From positions 3,221,077-3,285,076 of the forward strand of contig JANPYM010000002.1 in assembly GCA_025890175.1 (NCBI GenBank): a stretch of 64,000 nucleotides of DNA, written 5' to 3'. The DNA is from Ciborinia camelliae (lineage: Eukaryota > Ascomycota > Leotiomycetes > Helotiales > Sclerotiniaceae). Positions 12,101 through 24,495 of this stretch are shown in pieces. A program made the translations under genes and the position numbers. Numbering within the stretch: the first letter of the stretch is position 1; each line of letters starts with the position of its first letter. A model generated the notes under the pieces. The model worked only from the letters and a program-made list of their open reading frames with translations, was not told the DNA's origin and did not search any database.

Positions 12101-14051
12101 CTTTGATATATTGTAGTAGATATTTAAGGTAGGTGTAACAACAAAGAATTGATAAAAGAAGGGAGATGATCTGTTCTGAGTAGAAAGGAGTCCGAACACA
12201 GAAATTTAAAAGCTGTTGAGTTTGTGGATGCCGCACTTTCGATACAGCAGCGTTGTCAATGGAGATGCAGCTTAGTGGGGTTTTGAGCTGTGATCCTTGC
12301 CAGCCTCGCCTCGCCAGCTTATGGAAGAATCTCGTGACAATGGTAGTACAGCATCAATTTGATATTTTCGAGTTCGACGTCGTTAAGAAAAAGAAAGGAG
12401 AAAGTATTGAAGAAAGATATCAGATATCAGATATCGCCTGGTTGAACATAAAATTCATATAAGGATTCGGAACTTTTTTTGAATTTGAAAACATCCAAGT
12501 GAATCGTTGGTAAACAATAATATGTCATGTGATACACTCATCATAAAAAGGGGCATCCCCCGCCGGCCACCTACTTTTCCATCAATTGTCGGACTGGAGT
12601 AGCTGGAGAAAGTTGAAACCTTCTCTTTTTCTCCTTTCACTCTTCATTCGCTCCAACCCCAACAGCCCGTACCTTGGTAGGTCGATTGACTCGATTCGTG
12701 AGAGCTTTTACCTCTAACTAGTCGTTAGTACCTAGTTAGTAGTTAGTAGTGGTTACTGTAGTTACTGTAGTTACCCAGTCCTAGGTGGTTTTTAAGCTAT
12801 CAAAGATTCCAAATAATGATATGATCTCTCAGAGGGCCAAGCCAAACTCAAACATCGATCTCAATAATATATGGATAATGGATAATCCAGTAGGTAGGTA
12901 TGGTATGTAAGTGATAATTACAGTACTGTCTAGTATGTACGGTGGTGGTACGATGTACATGATTGAAGTAGAAGAACAGATACCGCTAATTTGAAAGACT
13001 TCAATAATTCTTCGTAGAATGATACAAATTAAAATCTGACCAACTCACCATGCGTCTAGAAAGATCATTCCTGTATGCCATCTAGAGATCGCATATGGGA
13101 ACAAAAGATGAGAGCTCCGGTTCGTCGTTCTGGAAATAATGCAATGCACGCAGTACCTAATGCACACGCAGCAGCAAACTTTCCCCCCAAAAGCCAAATT
13201 CCAATCCATCTATCAATCCATCTATCCATCCGCGTGGTCACGAAACCATCTCAAAAAGTTCTTATTTATTTTTATTATTTATTTGACTCCATATTCAGGG
13301 ATCAATTGGATCAACAGGTTGAACAGGATCGCAGAATCTTCCACTTCCCAACTTCCCAACCCACCCACTTGTACTTTTTACTTTTTATATTACCTATCTA
13401 TACCTCTTTCTGAGCCTTCTCCTCTTCTCCTCCACTCCAAATAATCCTTGATGATAATTCACCTAATTCACCCCATCCATACCTTACCTGCCTGCATTCA
13501 CAATCACAATTCAGCATTCATCATTCATCATCTTACATTGCATTGCATTGCTTCCTTCTCGTTGTTGAATTTAACCTGGGGTTGCAAGTACTTACTTTGA
13601 ATTTAAGAAGCGCAGCCCAGCCCATTATATACCTAGGTACCGGTAGTGGTGGTGTTATTTTGGCGGGTGACTCCAATCAAATTTCTTCGATAACAACCTT
13701 TCTTCCGTGTCCCGTCGCGAACAGATCAAAGCTTCTTCACATACCACCATACTGTACACTCTACACTCTACACTGTCCACTCCTTCCTTCCTTCCTTCAA
13801 CCAACGCGCGATACATCTACATCAAGAAGGTGTTGATCATATTCAGTGTTCTTCTTCATGTAGGCTTCCTGTCCTGTTCTCTGTTTTTCCTTAATCTAAA
13901 TCAAAGATCATCGACAATGTTTACTAATCGCGTAACCACAAAACAGATTTACAGATTATACGAAATCTTCTTAACGAAGTATTCATCACCCTCAGATTTA
14001 CACCATCCAATAATCAAATATTGCCATCTCGTCGAGCCCGTCACTATCGCA
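12101..14051. promoter_or_regulatory. Long divergent promoter region upstream of bqt4-like gene and Rho-GDI
   Basis: About 1.95 kb separates two divergent start codons. The right half is C/T-rich with many CATC, TTCC and ACTCTACA simple repeats (for example 13190-13240 and 13750-13800), as expected of a long fungal 5' leader. Short frames here are proline- and serine-rich shadows of the low-complexity DNA. I see no RNA gene. Confidence 0.4.
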
Positions 14052-15508
14052 ATGCCTGCCTCGCGCCACCTACCCGCAAAGGTTAATCCTCTGATGAGCG
14101 AGGAGATCCCACCTTGTAAGACGATGCGCCAGTCGCGTACGCGGTTTGAGGGCCAGAACTAACAATCTTCGCAGATCAGACTCTAGTCGCTAGAAGAAGA
14201 TTAGGCCAGACAGATCTTGCTGTAAAGACAGGTCAGCTTAATACGTCGAACTCTACCCGGCCAAAGAACTTGGGCACTTTCGACTACGCTCATTTACGTG
14301 CTCCATTACCTAAAGGAATTCACAGCGGTATCTTCAAGCCTTCGCCTGCCTCGTATTTTCTCATGCGCCGTAGCAATGATGGCTTTATCAGCGCGACTGG
14401 TATGTTCAAAGCCACATTCCCATACTCGGAGACCGCGGAAGAGGAGATGGAACGACGTTATATCAAGAGCCTGCCAACAACCTCTGTAGATGAGACTGCA
14501 GGCAATGTGTGGATCCCACCTCATCATGCGCTTGAACTTGCCGAGGAGTATCAAATCTTGCCTTGGATTAAAGCTCTACTTGACAACGCACCAATTGAAG
14601 TTAACCCAACTAAGGACGCGACACCCAAATCAATTGTACCACCTCCAAAGTTTGACTTCAAGGACCTCGCGCCAATCCCCGCTCCCAAGTTACAATTAAG
14701 TGAGACCCCTCAGATCTCGCCTCCCGAGACCCTGCCTGCACCAACTTCAACTCGTAGCCGTCCTCGCCGATCCGCATCACCTAGCAAATATGCATCGTCC
14801 TCCCCACGCAAGATCGCTCGTACACGTAAACCAAGTGCTAGGCTAGCAAGTTTAGAGCCTGCTGCAGCTGCTACCAACAATGTACTCGATCAAGTACAGG
14901 AAAACAAGCATGTTGAGGCTGAGAAGGAGAAGGTTGAATCTACAGAATCTACAGAATCTACAGAATCCACAGAATCCACAGAATCCGAGCCAGTTAAGGT
15001 GCCAGTCTGGGTGCCAATTAAGGAAGAACCAAGCGAAGAGGTCTCTGAACCAGCGGTCAAAGTCAAGGTTGACACCGATGTGGAGGTTAATGGTGATGTT
15101 GAGACGACCCACACTCATGTACAGGTCGAGATGCCCGCTGGCTTGCCAGATCTTCCTCTGCCAGAGAATACCGAAGCCATGATCGCCAAGGCCAAAGAAA
15201 TGGTCGAGGCTGCCGTAAAGCATGATACTGTTCTTCCTACCCGTTCAAAGCAGGCGAAGCGAAAAGCCGAAGAGTTTGAAGAAGACATAGATGACGAAGA
15301 AGAAGAAACCGAAGGTCCAGCCAAGAAGGTAAAGGTGGAATCTGACCTGAAGAAGGAGAGAATCAAGACTCGCGCATTGATCGGACTGAGTGCTACTTTG
15401 GCGATAGGGTAAGTTTCATCAACACTTCATTAATCACGTTTTTCTCGTAACACAATACTAATAAGATATGGCAGTGCGATGATTCCATATGTGTTTGGCT
15501 CATTCTAA
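14052..15508 (+). CDS. bqt4: Bqt4-like inner nuclear membrane protein, APSES/KilA-N fold, 443 aa
   Basis: In fission yeast, Bqt4 anchors telomeres to the inner nuclear membrane. Three exons fit: 14052-14115, 14175-15408 and 15475-15508. After MPASRHLPAKVNP, the protein reads QTLVARRRLGQTDLAVK and enters an APSES-like domain at about residues 55-150 (RRSNDGFISATGMFKATFPY, then GNVWIPPHHALELAEEY). A long disordered middle contains an SPSK/SPRK basic patch and a run of TES repeats. A Lys/Arg-rich segment precedes a single hydrophobic C-terminal anchor (ALIGLSATLAIG, then AMIPYVFGSF), the tail-anchored topology of Bqt4. The last intron has a TACTAAT branch site. An alternative acceptor 9 bp upstream is in frame but lies too close to that branch. 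No ATG precedes the APSES domain in exon 2, so the small first exon is needed. Confidence 0.82.
14938..14990 (+). repeat. Coding 9-bp repeat (Thr-Glu-Ser)n
   Basis: Five tandem units of ACAGAATCT or ACAGAATCC encode consecutive Thr-Glu-Ser in the linker of the Bqt4-like protein. Confidence 0.9.
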
Positions 15509-16156
15509 AGTGGTCACACTGGGTATGGGTTGTATATTGTTATGTTTTCTATTTCATCTACTGTTTATTAGTCCAGGGGCGTTCATGAAAGGGACAATGG
15601 TTTTTCGGATGACCTTGAAGACATGTGGTCTTTTGCTGGATAGACTGACTACCAATGAAAAACAACATTTTTTCGAGGTAGATATTTACGGCAAAGAAGC
15701 CACCACGTCGTTCTGTGGGAAAACGCGGTGTCGTTCTTCCTCATGCAATCATAGTGTTCTGATAGGCAAAATCAAATTAATTTGACCATGAATTTCAATT
15801 GAGATGGACATAGAGCGGCAGTCGGTTGGGCCTGATAGGTATAAATTGACGCTGGGGTGTTAGTTCGTTTCGTTTCGTTCCGTCCCTTCTCGGTCGGTGA
15901 AAAGGGACCCGGACCATTTGGGAAGTCACGACATCGTGCCTTCCCAAAATACTAGGCAGGTGCAATTTCATCGATAACTTTGCGTTCTTTTCTCTTCAAA
16001 CCATGAACTTTCATACTGCACAATCAACCTTTTCTTTTCCTTCCATCATGAATAGCTTCTATAATCAATAATCTGATGAAGATTATCATCGTTGTCAATT
16101 ATGCCTATAGTGAGGCATAACCATTAGAAAGCCTTTCACTTAATTACATTTTCGCC
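15509..16156. other. Intergenic spacer, 3' UTR and next promoter
   Basis: This 648-bp region lies between two tandem plus-strand genes. One 98-codon open frame (15489-15785) overlaps the end of the Bqt4-like gene and has no conserved features, so it is not called. The start of the next gene has a good context (CGCCATGG). Confidence 0.4.
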
Positions 16157-19100
16157 ATGGTGCAAATAAATACACCAGCGAGCGATTCGCAAAACCCCAT
16201 CACTTCGCCTCGTTTTGCTGGTGGTATGACTGCTGCTCAATTGGAGCGAGCGTTACAAATAACTCCTCGGATGACTAGATTTAAACGATCGAGAGTACAC
16301 CTTCAAGCGCTAGGAACTTCCGATTCTTGCACGGCGAAAGGTGAAATTATCACTGGTGCACCTGGTGCTGGTGATGAAGTGGTTATGGCTTCAAAATCAA
16401 CTGACTTTATTCATCCTCCATCTCGTGTAGATATTCCGCTCCCAAAGCAACGAGAGGGAACACTGCCGAAACGATTTTTGAGAACGATTGCAAAGCGCAA
16501 ACAGTTACGCAGGGAGAAACGCAATGAGTCAAAACTCGCCACTTCACTTTCAGTGGAAGAAACATTGAATGCACCGATCTCTGGAGAGAACGCCAGCGAG
16601 CATACAACTCGATCTTCTCGGGAATCTGGTGGCGAAGATAAAGTAGATGCGCCAGCTATAAGGCCTGAGCCACCCAATCTTGACATACCCGATGACAGTC
16701 AAGAGTCTACAAGTCTTGAAGAAATGATTCAAACAGCTCCTCGCACATCCAATTCACAGATATTGAACGATTCTGGGGCCGACTATATCAGTCTCTCATT
16801 TGGACCTTCACGGCTGGTTCGAAGAGCTGATGTGGACCCAGATGATGAGAATAGTGATGATGATGAAAAGCTTACCAACCTTGACACTGACATCCTTGAT
16901 TTAGCTGATGGTGGTGATTCATCTGAACATATGCTTGGTCCAGATGACTCAAAGGATGTCGGCGTCGGTCACAAACCTCAAAATAGTCGCCAAAGGAACC
17001 AGAAAAAGAAGAAGCAAAAGGAGAAGAAGAGGCCTCGAAGACTTCCGGTGAACGAGCTGTGCTTGGTATCCGAAAGGGTAAGAGAAATGAGTCCGGAAAA
17101 AGATGACGAAAACGGTATGGTCAGATTCTTACCACTTCCATGATATGATACTGATTAGCAAATAGGACAATCCTCAGTGGAACTTCTCGATGATCCAATC
17201 TCTCAAGACGCCTCGGATGCGCTACAAGTTATAGAGACTGTTGGGCTGACAAAGCGCGAAAGAAAAAAACCGCTTCAAACATGGAGCTATGGGGCTTTTG
17301 GGAAGATTGATAACAGAGCATATCGGTTCCCAACACTTCATAATACATCTCTTCAGGCGGAAGCAAACAACTCCCTTAAAGTAAGCCCGTCCCACTCGGA
17401 TGGCTTCGTGGGATGTGAAGCAAATCCAACAGGTCAATATATGCCAGTGGCCAAGCAAAAGCGTATAAGCGTCACGATATGGGGACTGACGACTCGAGTA
17501 GAACAGCTAGACCTGGCTTATGAAAAAAGCTATGGGTTGGTGAATAAGCCAAATGGCCAAGCAAAGAAGAAAGCTCCAACAAAAAAGCCTAAGAGACCTC
17601 TAAACATTAGTATTCCCGTGCTAGTTGAAGGTGAATCTGAGGCAGGTGAGACGGACCAAGATCAGCAAACCGATCCAGAAAATCAGGATCATCAATACCA
17701 TCAAGACAAGCAGGATGATCGACCAATGCACGAACATCTTCCTGGCAATGAAATTCCGCTGAATATGGAAAATAATTCGCCGCCGCCAATGAAGTCGACA
17801 GTATCACGAAAAGTCACATTTGACGAGAGAGTCCAGGTTGACCAGCGTGCAAGAATAGCCTCCACAGAGTCTCAGACTTTCGGACGTTGTCCCAATGCTA
17901 TGGAACGACACACTTCTTTCGATTCTCAAATTGGGCGGGAGATGGAAATGGTCGTTTTAAAGAGATGCCACCGTGAAGATGGTGAGGAAGATGGGTCGTC
18001 CACAGATGAATCGGGGCGAAGCATTATTAGCATGCCAAGTGATAACGATGAGGCAGAAGAAAGCGACGAGAACAGTGAAGATAGTAATGAAGAGATGGAT
18101 GAAGAGCAGGAGAGGGGAGAAGATTTCGATATACAAATGCAACAGGAGGAGCACATGGATAACCGAAGTGACATTACCAATATCTCCGGTGAAGAAGAAC
18201 CGAGCGAGTTCAGCGAAAACAGTGATGAAGAGATGAGTGATGAGAATGAGAAGAATGAGGACGAGAGGGAAGGATGTTCCGATGCACAAGCAGCACTGGA
18301 GGAGCAAGCGGATAGCCGAATCGACGCAACTAGAATCTCTCCTGAAGAAAGGTTAAGCGAGGTCGTTGGTGAACAGAGTAATGAAGAGGGGGTCAGTGAA
18401 GAAAGCATGCATAATTATGAAGAAGCTGTACTGGATGGAAACGTGGGTGATGGAGGTGACGCGACCCGAATAACCACAGTAGAAGAGTCAAACCAGCGCC
18501 GGGAAAGCTGTGCGGGACCATTTGAATTTTTGATACCTGATGAAAATCAACTGACAGATGCTGATGCAAATCAAGAGGATAACGACAGCCAGCCATCACA
18601 ACTCTCCATTACCATAAGCCGGAAAGATACTCAGGATGTAATGGCAACACCAGAAGCCGATACCTGGAGACCTCGAAAACCCAAGTCAAGTAGTGTGATG
18701 AATGAGACTGAAGAAGAAATAATTGACAGTCCAAGTCCAGTTCTGACAATCGCTCGGCGAAAATCATCTGGCCTTCACATACGCAGACGGAGAACTTTCC
18801 GTGGCCGACCTCTCGCCTTAACGACAAGCAAACCTTGCAGGTCACCCAGCCCCGAAATACCAGAAACTCAGACTTTGGTGCCAGAGATTCCGGAGACTCA
18901 GTTTGTTGGGAATCGTGACGGCTCTCCAGAGCTAGGAACATCGCAAAAATCCGATAGGTCTAACCCATTCCAAAACTCTATACCGGGCGCTGGCGCACTG
19001 CTTCTTGACGGAGATGGGGAATTTTCGCCTCATTCTTCGCAACTCTCATTTGTCCCCGATGATATTCGGGAGGATAGTTACTTTTTACGGGCACCCCGAT

Positions 19101-19426
19101 CAATAATGGAGAGCTTTCATACACCGAAATCGCGAGCTAAATCGACGCCGGGTCATTTTCACCCTGAATATGCCCAAGAGGTCGCAACTCTGGCTTCTAC
19201 TCAGCCAAGCATCGGAGACGCCTCGAGTCTGGCTTTTGAAACAAAAGTGTCACCAAAATTCTCACAGCTGTCATACGCACCAACACCAAGGTCCGAGAAA
19301 AGCCTGAGTGTTATCACGAGAAAAGCAAGCTTTGCTCTGGGAACTTTGCCGGCCTCTGCGAGGAGAAAACGAGCGAAGACTTTAGCGTTTATACCGCCAT
19401 TTAAGAAAGCAAAACTAGGAATTTAG
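16157..19426 (+). CDS. Uncharacterised acidic, probably nuclear protein, 1072 aa
   Basis: Two exons (16157-17114 and 17166-19426) join in phase across a 51-bp intron. No enzyme fold or membrane segment is visible. The protein has a basic segment near residue 110 (KRFLRTIAKRKQLRREKR) and a Lys-rich patch (KKKKQKEKKRPRRLP) just before the intron. A conserved-looking block follows (LTKRERKKPLQTWSYGAFG, then KRISVTIWGLTTRVEQLDLAYE). Next comes a very acidic Glu/Asp/Ser middle, then two IPETQ motifs (PEIPETQTLVPEIPETQ). It ends with a basic tail (RRKRAKTLAFIPPFKKAKLG). The basic patches look like nuclear localisation signals. Chromatin or DNA-repair scaffolding is a guess only; I cannot name the family. 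Confidence 0.65.
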
Positions 19427-20610
19427 CGAGGTTGCATCTAGTTGAATCCGATTGAGCTGTGGAGTTTATATTGTTGCTCTTATATCTGTCAGGAAAGAGC
19501 AAACTAAGGAGAAAATCTAAAGCTAGGAACAAAAGGTCAAATTGCATGCTATTTACGAGAGAATATTTTGGGGCTGTAATATTGAGTAAGAGATCATTTG
19601 AGGGATATTTGCTGAATAGGCTATTAGCATTAATCTCAGGTAGCAGAGCAGTTGGCAGCAATAATGGAAAATAATGTGGAACAGAAAGTTTTCAGTTCAT
19701 AGTGTTTGGTTCATCATATATTCATAGGCTACATGGGCCTCGATCACTACTATCATAGCTAGATCAAACGCCCTATACTGAGACAACTCTGCTTTGATTT
19801 CACTCGCCTCACTTGCATTTCTTAACCTCACTTCACTAGCTTTGTTTACTTGAATCTTAGATATGCAACAAAACATCAATTAGCCGTCAATTCACTCGCC
19901 TCAGTTACATTTCTTGACCTTACTTCACTGCCTTTGTTTACTTCTCAGATATGCAACAACAGTTTTGGCTGGTTTTTGACTCGCTCTTTTCAATTGTATT
20001 TCTTAACCTCACCAGCTTTGTTTTATTAGAAAGCAGATATGCAGCAAAAGAAACTCTAGCATATTACTGGTGGCGGCAAGCCTCTATTGTACCTATTTCT
20101 AGAACTGAAACTCCCCTTTTTGTTTACTTGAATATCAGATATGCAACAAGATAATTTCTTCCTTATGTCAGGGTGAAGCAGTAGGTATCACAGTTTTGAT
20201 CTTCGTGTTGGGAGTTGGGATATACTTTTTCCTCTCATCTCATCACATTATTCTCCTTCTCCTTCTCCTTCTCCTCCCACTTTGTTCCTCTGTTCTTAAG
20301 GTCAGAAACAATAGTAGACGGAACCCTCGAGTAGATTGTTGGACCAAATAAAATAAATAGAAGAGTAAACAAACACTCCCACAAGTATAGGAACCTTAAT
20401 AGGAACATCCGAAGAGCTTATGTTTTGAATCTGGGTTTAAATCTGGGGTTGGATTCAAAATTGGAAGAGGCTAGATATGAATGAGATCAGATTGCAAAAA
20501 GGAGAAAATTTCTCATCCATTTTTTGTACCAAAAACGCCTTGCTAAGTGGACAAATTGAGTCGATATGTACAGTGCCATATCCTTCCTAACTCAGTATCA
20601 AATCTGTGGA
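19427..20610. other. Convergent intergenic spacer with diverged tandem repeat
   Basis: This 1.18-kb spacer lies between the acidic orphan gene and BUB3. It contains the repeat at 19799-20150 described separately, and a (TTCTCC)n run near 20248-20275. I see no gene in it. Confidence 0.45.
19799..20150. repeat. Diverged tandem repeat, about 90-bp unit, three copies plus a partial
   Basis: Copies begin near 19799, 19891 and 19978, with a truncated copy at 20116-20150. Each full copy reads roughly ACTCGCCTC, CATTTCTTAACCT, CAC..AGC, TTTGTTTACTT and ends AGATATGCAACAA. The 3' half (TTTGTTTACTT...AGATATGCAACAA) is the best conserved and is present in all four. Spacing is about 92, 87 and then 138 bp. 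Confidence 0.75.
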
Positions 20611-21820
20611 TTATTTCGCACCTTTACCCTTCGCTTCGTTCTCGCCAAGTTCCCTTACATACACCTTTGTCAATCCCTCACCACTATAATCTTCTTGCCC
20701 GTTTTCAAACCCTGGACATACACCCACAGCTAAATATCTCCCATCACTTGAGAATGATAAGGCGGCCACGCTTGCTGGGTATTTCTGATATTGTCTAATT
20801 CTCCTTTTCGCAACCGCGTCCCACAGTGCTACGACTCCATCACCACCTCCGGATGCAAATGTACCGTGATTAGGATGAAATGTAAGGGCATTGACTGGAT
20901 ATACAATATCTGTTCCATCACCTGCAGGGTCTGGTTGACGATGGCATTTGAAAGCATATTTGCGGGCTTGAGATTCGGGTGAAGGGTCGAACCATTCGAC
21001 AGCGACACGACCTTCGATGGAGGAAGATGCGTAGCCGTCATCGTTAGGCATGCAGGCCACGGCGCGGGTCATAAATTTGAGGGAGGATTCGCGTTGTTGC
21101 CAGGGCTTTTGGGAGGGGTCGGCAGAGAGGGGGAGGGAATATATGTAAAGAAGGCGGGAGGACATAGCAACTACGAGTTTGGTGGGGGTGAGGGAGAGGG
21201 AGTGTGGTTTGGAGGGGAGGGGAATTGTGGTTGGAGGTTGCGAGGGGTCGGAAAGGTTGTGGATGTGGAGGGTTTGATCCCAAGAGGCGGATATGAGGAG
21301 AGCTGAGTGTGATTATTAGTACTTGGTGACAATTGATGCATGCGATAATGAGGAAACTCACAATGCTCTTTGCTATAAACCACTGACTTGACTGGCGCCT
21401 CATGCGTACTCAGCACCGTCTGTTCCCCGCTCTCCAAATCAATCCTATTCCATATTAGTATCTGAAGCCCATTTCAGTTCGTCCAATAGACACAACGGGC
21501 AAACATACCGTTTCACCTGCCAGTCCATCCCAGCTGTAAATGCCTCGCTCTCATCACCCCCAAAACAAACATCCAGCACCGGTGCCCGATGCTCGTAAGT
21601 TCTAACGAGCTTTCCCCCCTCGGAAACATTTTCTGTATTATATAGGTAGACTTTTTTATCCCAAGAGGAAACAAGTAGTTTGGTAGGGGTGTAGGGTGAG
21701 TATTTTAGGGAAGAGACTGCGTCGGTAGGAGGCTCAGAAAGCTCGAATTGCACTGCTAGAAGGATATCAGTATCCTTGCTTGAGCTTGGGAGAATGGAGA
21801 GCTTGGTTACCTGGAGCCAT
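20611..21820 (-). CDS. bub3: Spindle-checkpoint WD40 protein BUB3, 342 aa
   Basis: This is a seven-bladed WD40 propeller that recruits BUB1 and Mad3/BubR1 to phosphorylated Spc105/KNL1 at unattached kinetochores. Four exons fit: 21820-21811, 21752-21509, 21444-21362 and 21302-20611. The N-terminus is MAPVQFELSEPPTDAVSSLK, with only three full codons in exon 1. Blade motifs include LLVSSWDKKVYLY, VLDVCF, LLISASWDQTLHI (across intron 3), NALTFHPNHGTFASGG and VAALSFSSDGRYLAVG. The VYPVNALTFHP and GGGDG..ALWD blocks and the length are typical of Bub3 rather than of the related mRNA export factor Rae1. The C-terminus is Lys/Gly-rich. Confidence 0.9.
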
Positions 21821-22543
21821 GATTGTATGAGTAGTGTGATGATAATGAAGGTAGCGCGAAAGTTTTTACGAGTGCAATAATATGAATTTTGTATTTTTTG
21901 AAGGCTTCCAAAAGAATGTTTCGGCAGTTATAAGGATCATGTATTTGCACACTTCAACTTCAGGGACGAGAGTTCTGTAGTCAGGTCTATAGGTAGGTCC
22001 AATTGAAATATTTAGATTGATCTTCTCGAAGCCGCGTTTCTGTAAGAGGCCTAGTGCATCAATTGTGCCATGTTCACCGCCAGCGATGTTTGTCAGCCTT
22101 GCATCAAGCCTTTCAAAAGGTGCCCCTCTCCAGAATCAACGACAAGTCTTCCAAAATCGACGAGACAGTTTTTTCCCGATATCCTGGAACCCCAAGCTTT
22201 CCAAATCTGCAATAAAAATTCTGCTTTTCCCAAAAGCCCCTGAGTTGAAAGTACTGAAAGAAGTGCAACAAAACTTTTAGAAAGTTCTGAGGGTAAGCTA
22301 CAATTGGTGGTGGCGTCAACTTCACAGGTTTTGCACTACCTTCTTTGACATCACATTCACGGATTTGACTTCAATATTAGATATTTCATATATGCGAAGA
22401 CAAATCTGAAGGAAGTAATATTGCTATCTATTAAAAACAAAAAGAGAAAACAGATTCTTTGCACCTCCCAACTACCAACCACCCTCATCTTCATACCACG
22501 ATATCACAACCTCCACCACCTATATACATACATACAGGACATC
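21821..22543. promoter_or_regulatory. Divergent promoter region of BUB3 and GPN2
   Basis: This 723-bp spacer lies between two divergent starts. Besides promoters, it contains an 80-codon minus-strand open stretch (22096-22335) with protein-like composition but no start codon, described separately. Confidence 0.4.
22093..22335 (-). pseudogene. Possible gene relic (80-codon open frame without start)
   Basis: This minus-strand stretch has no stop for 80 codons and a protein-like composition (for example FVALLSVLSTQGLLGKAEF and CLVDFGRLVVDSGEGHLL), then ends with TGA at 22093-22095. It has no ATG, no recognised family and no room for a 5' part before the GPN2 promoter. It may be a fragment of a lost gene or chance. 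Confidence 0.2.
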
Positions 22544-23657
22544 ATGCCTTTCGCACAACTCGTACTCGGCTCTCCAGGTGCTGGAAAATCTACTTACTGC
22601 AATGGCATGCAGCAATTCATGTCTGCCATAGGCCGCAAGTGTTCCATTGTAAACCTGGACCCCGCCAATGATCGTACGAGCTACCCTTGCGCCATTGACG
22701 TACGCAATTTTATAAAACTCGAAGATATCATGGAAGAAGATTCTTTGGGTCCCAATGGCGGCGTACTCTACGCGCTCGAGGAATTAGAACAGAATATGGA
22801 GTGGTTGGAAGAAGGATTGGCGGAATTGGGAGAGGATTATGTACTTTTTGATTGTCCAGGCCAGGTTGAACTTTATACACATCATTCGTCTTTACGGAAC
22901 ATATTTTTCAAGTTGCAGAAATTGGGATATAGAGTACGTTGTTTATTTTATTATGGGGGGTTTGTTATAAAGAATCAATATGCTGACATGTGTGCAGCTT
23001 GTAGTCCTCCATCTTTCCGATTCCTATTGCTTGACTTTGCCTTCATTGTACATCTCGAATCTTATCCTCTCGTTGCGAGCAATGCTACAGATGGATTTAC
23101 CACATCTGAATGTTTTGACAAAGATGGACAAATTGGCTTCGTATCCGCCACTACCTTTCAACTTAGATTTCTACACTGAAGTCCAAGATCTTTCATATTT
23201 ACTTCCCAGTCTTCGAGAAGAATCGTCGGTAATGAGAGGCTCGAAATTTGAGGGTTTGAATAAAGCGATTACTCAGTTGGTCGAGGATTTCGGGTTGGTA
23301 GGATTCGAGACTCTGGCGGTGGAGGATAAAAGGAGTATGATGCATCTACTCCAAGTAATAGACCGTGCTGGAGGATATGCTTTTGGTGGTGCGGAGGGAG
23401 CGAATGATACCGTGTGGCAGGTGGCTATGAGAGAAGGTACCGCAACGATGGATATAAAGGATGTTCAGGAACGATGGATTGATCGCAAGGAAGAGTATGA
23501 TGAAGCATATCGTGAGATGGAGAGGAAGCAGCTCGAGGAGCAATCCAAGATCCAGAAGGAAGAGCACTCGAGAGCTGCTGAAGAAGATGACGATCTCGAG
23601 GGTATGGCCCAGGCACCATTCGATTCGGGTGTAAAAGTTGTTAGAACAAATCAATGA
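22544..23657 (+). CDS. gpn2: GPN-loop GTPase 2, 349 aa
   Basis: This is a homodimeric-fold GTPase that works with GPN1/GPN3 in assembly and nuclear import of RNA polymerase II. Two exons (22544-22933 and 22998-23657) join in phase 0. The P-loop GSPGAGKS spans residues 9-16, the DPAND switch is at about residues 39-43, and the family-defining Gly-Pro-Asn insertion is at residues 69-71. FDCPGQVEL lies at residues 102-110, and TKMDK serves as the G4 base-recognition motif. The end of the core carries the VIDRAGGYAFGG block typical of GPN2. The C-terminus is a charged coiled coil and acidic tail. The stop is only 5 bp from the stop of the convergent POP5 gene. Confidence 0.93.
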
Positions 23658-23662
23658 TACCC

Positions 23663-24319
23663 TCATCCATTTCCATCACTTAATTCCTCATCTTCATCAC
23701 TATCGACCGCATCTACCATCATGACATCTTTCGCGGATTCCGCTGTAGTCTCCTTACTTGTGCCAAACATTTTCTCCAGTGTGGATTCGCTTTGTTCTCC
23801 CAGGTCTCGGCGGGCCTTTAATATCATCTCTCTTGCCCTTCTAATGGCTTCCTCCTCCGCCTTCCTTATGGTCCCGCTGACCCTGACAACCCTGAATACA
23901 CAATTTTTTCCATTCTTAATAGGCAAACTATTCATCAGCGATAAAGCCGCCCATACAATCCTGTAATGCGCTCGTGAAACCCGTAGAATAAATGTCGATG
24001 TCGCAGATGACAAATATTTCACTGCATTCAACTCATCAGTATCCATCTATAGGAACCCCTGTTTCTCGAGCTGAAATATATGCAAAGAGAGAAAAAACAA
24101 ACCAGCAATACTATCCGCAATCGCACCACTTCCATAATCACCAAACAGATTCGCTACTTCCATCTGGATTCCCCTCAGTAGTGCGCGGGCATTCAGCGCA
24201 TCAGCAGTCGGTTGATTGAACACCACTACATCTGGCAGTTTCTCCTTGCTTCCGGAACTCTTGTCCAGTTCAGGGTAGAGGATATTGACCAAAAGGTATC
24301 GGTTTTTAATTCGTACCAT
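23663..24319 (-). CDS. pop5: RNase P/MRP subunit POP5, 191 aa
   Basis: This is a protein subunit of ribonuclease P and RNase MRP, which act in tRNA 5' processing and rRNA cleavage. Exon 1 (24319-24103) starts MVRIKNRYLLV, a hallmark of the family. Exon 2 (24021-23663) continues after an unusual GTTTGT donor with VKYLSSATSTFILRVSRAHYRIVWAAL, the central conserved helix-strand block. A short acidic tail (DSDEDEELSDG) follows. An in-frame ATG inside the intron could mislead gene callers into a shorter second exon. The gene overlaps GPN2 in its untranslated region and shares a 176-bp divergent promoter with the molybdenum cofactor gene. Confidence 0.9.
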
Positions 24320-24495
24320 ATTTGTTGAGCATTAATTTGTGGATTGATTCGGAACGCGCTGGGACAAAGAAAAAAGTTTCGGGAGACGCGATTTCTTGTG
24401 ACGTCGGACTGGGATCGGATCGGTTAGTGGGGAAGCTTGGGAGGGGAAGGGATGTGATGACTAGAGCCTCTACTCACTCGACAGGAGAACTTAAA

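Noticed and set aside
13707..14162. 151-codon plus-strand frame overlapping exon 1 of the Bqt4-like gene
   Set aside because: Only its end, in the same frame from 14052, matches the gene. The upstream part is low-complexity leader sequence, and the frame's last part is intron.
17926..18408. Ser/Leu-rich 160-codon minus-strand frame
   Set aside because: It is the reverse shadow of the acidic Glu/Asp/Ser region of the orphan protein.
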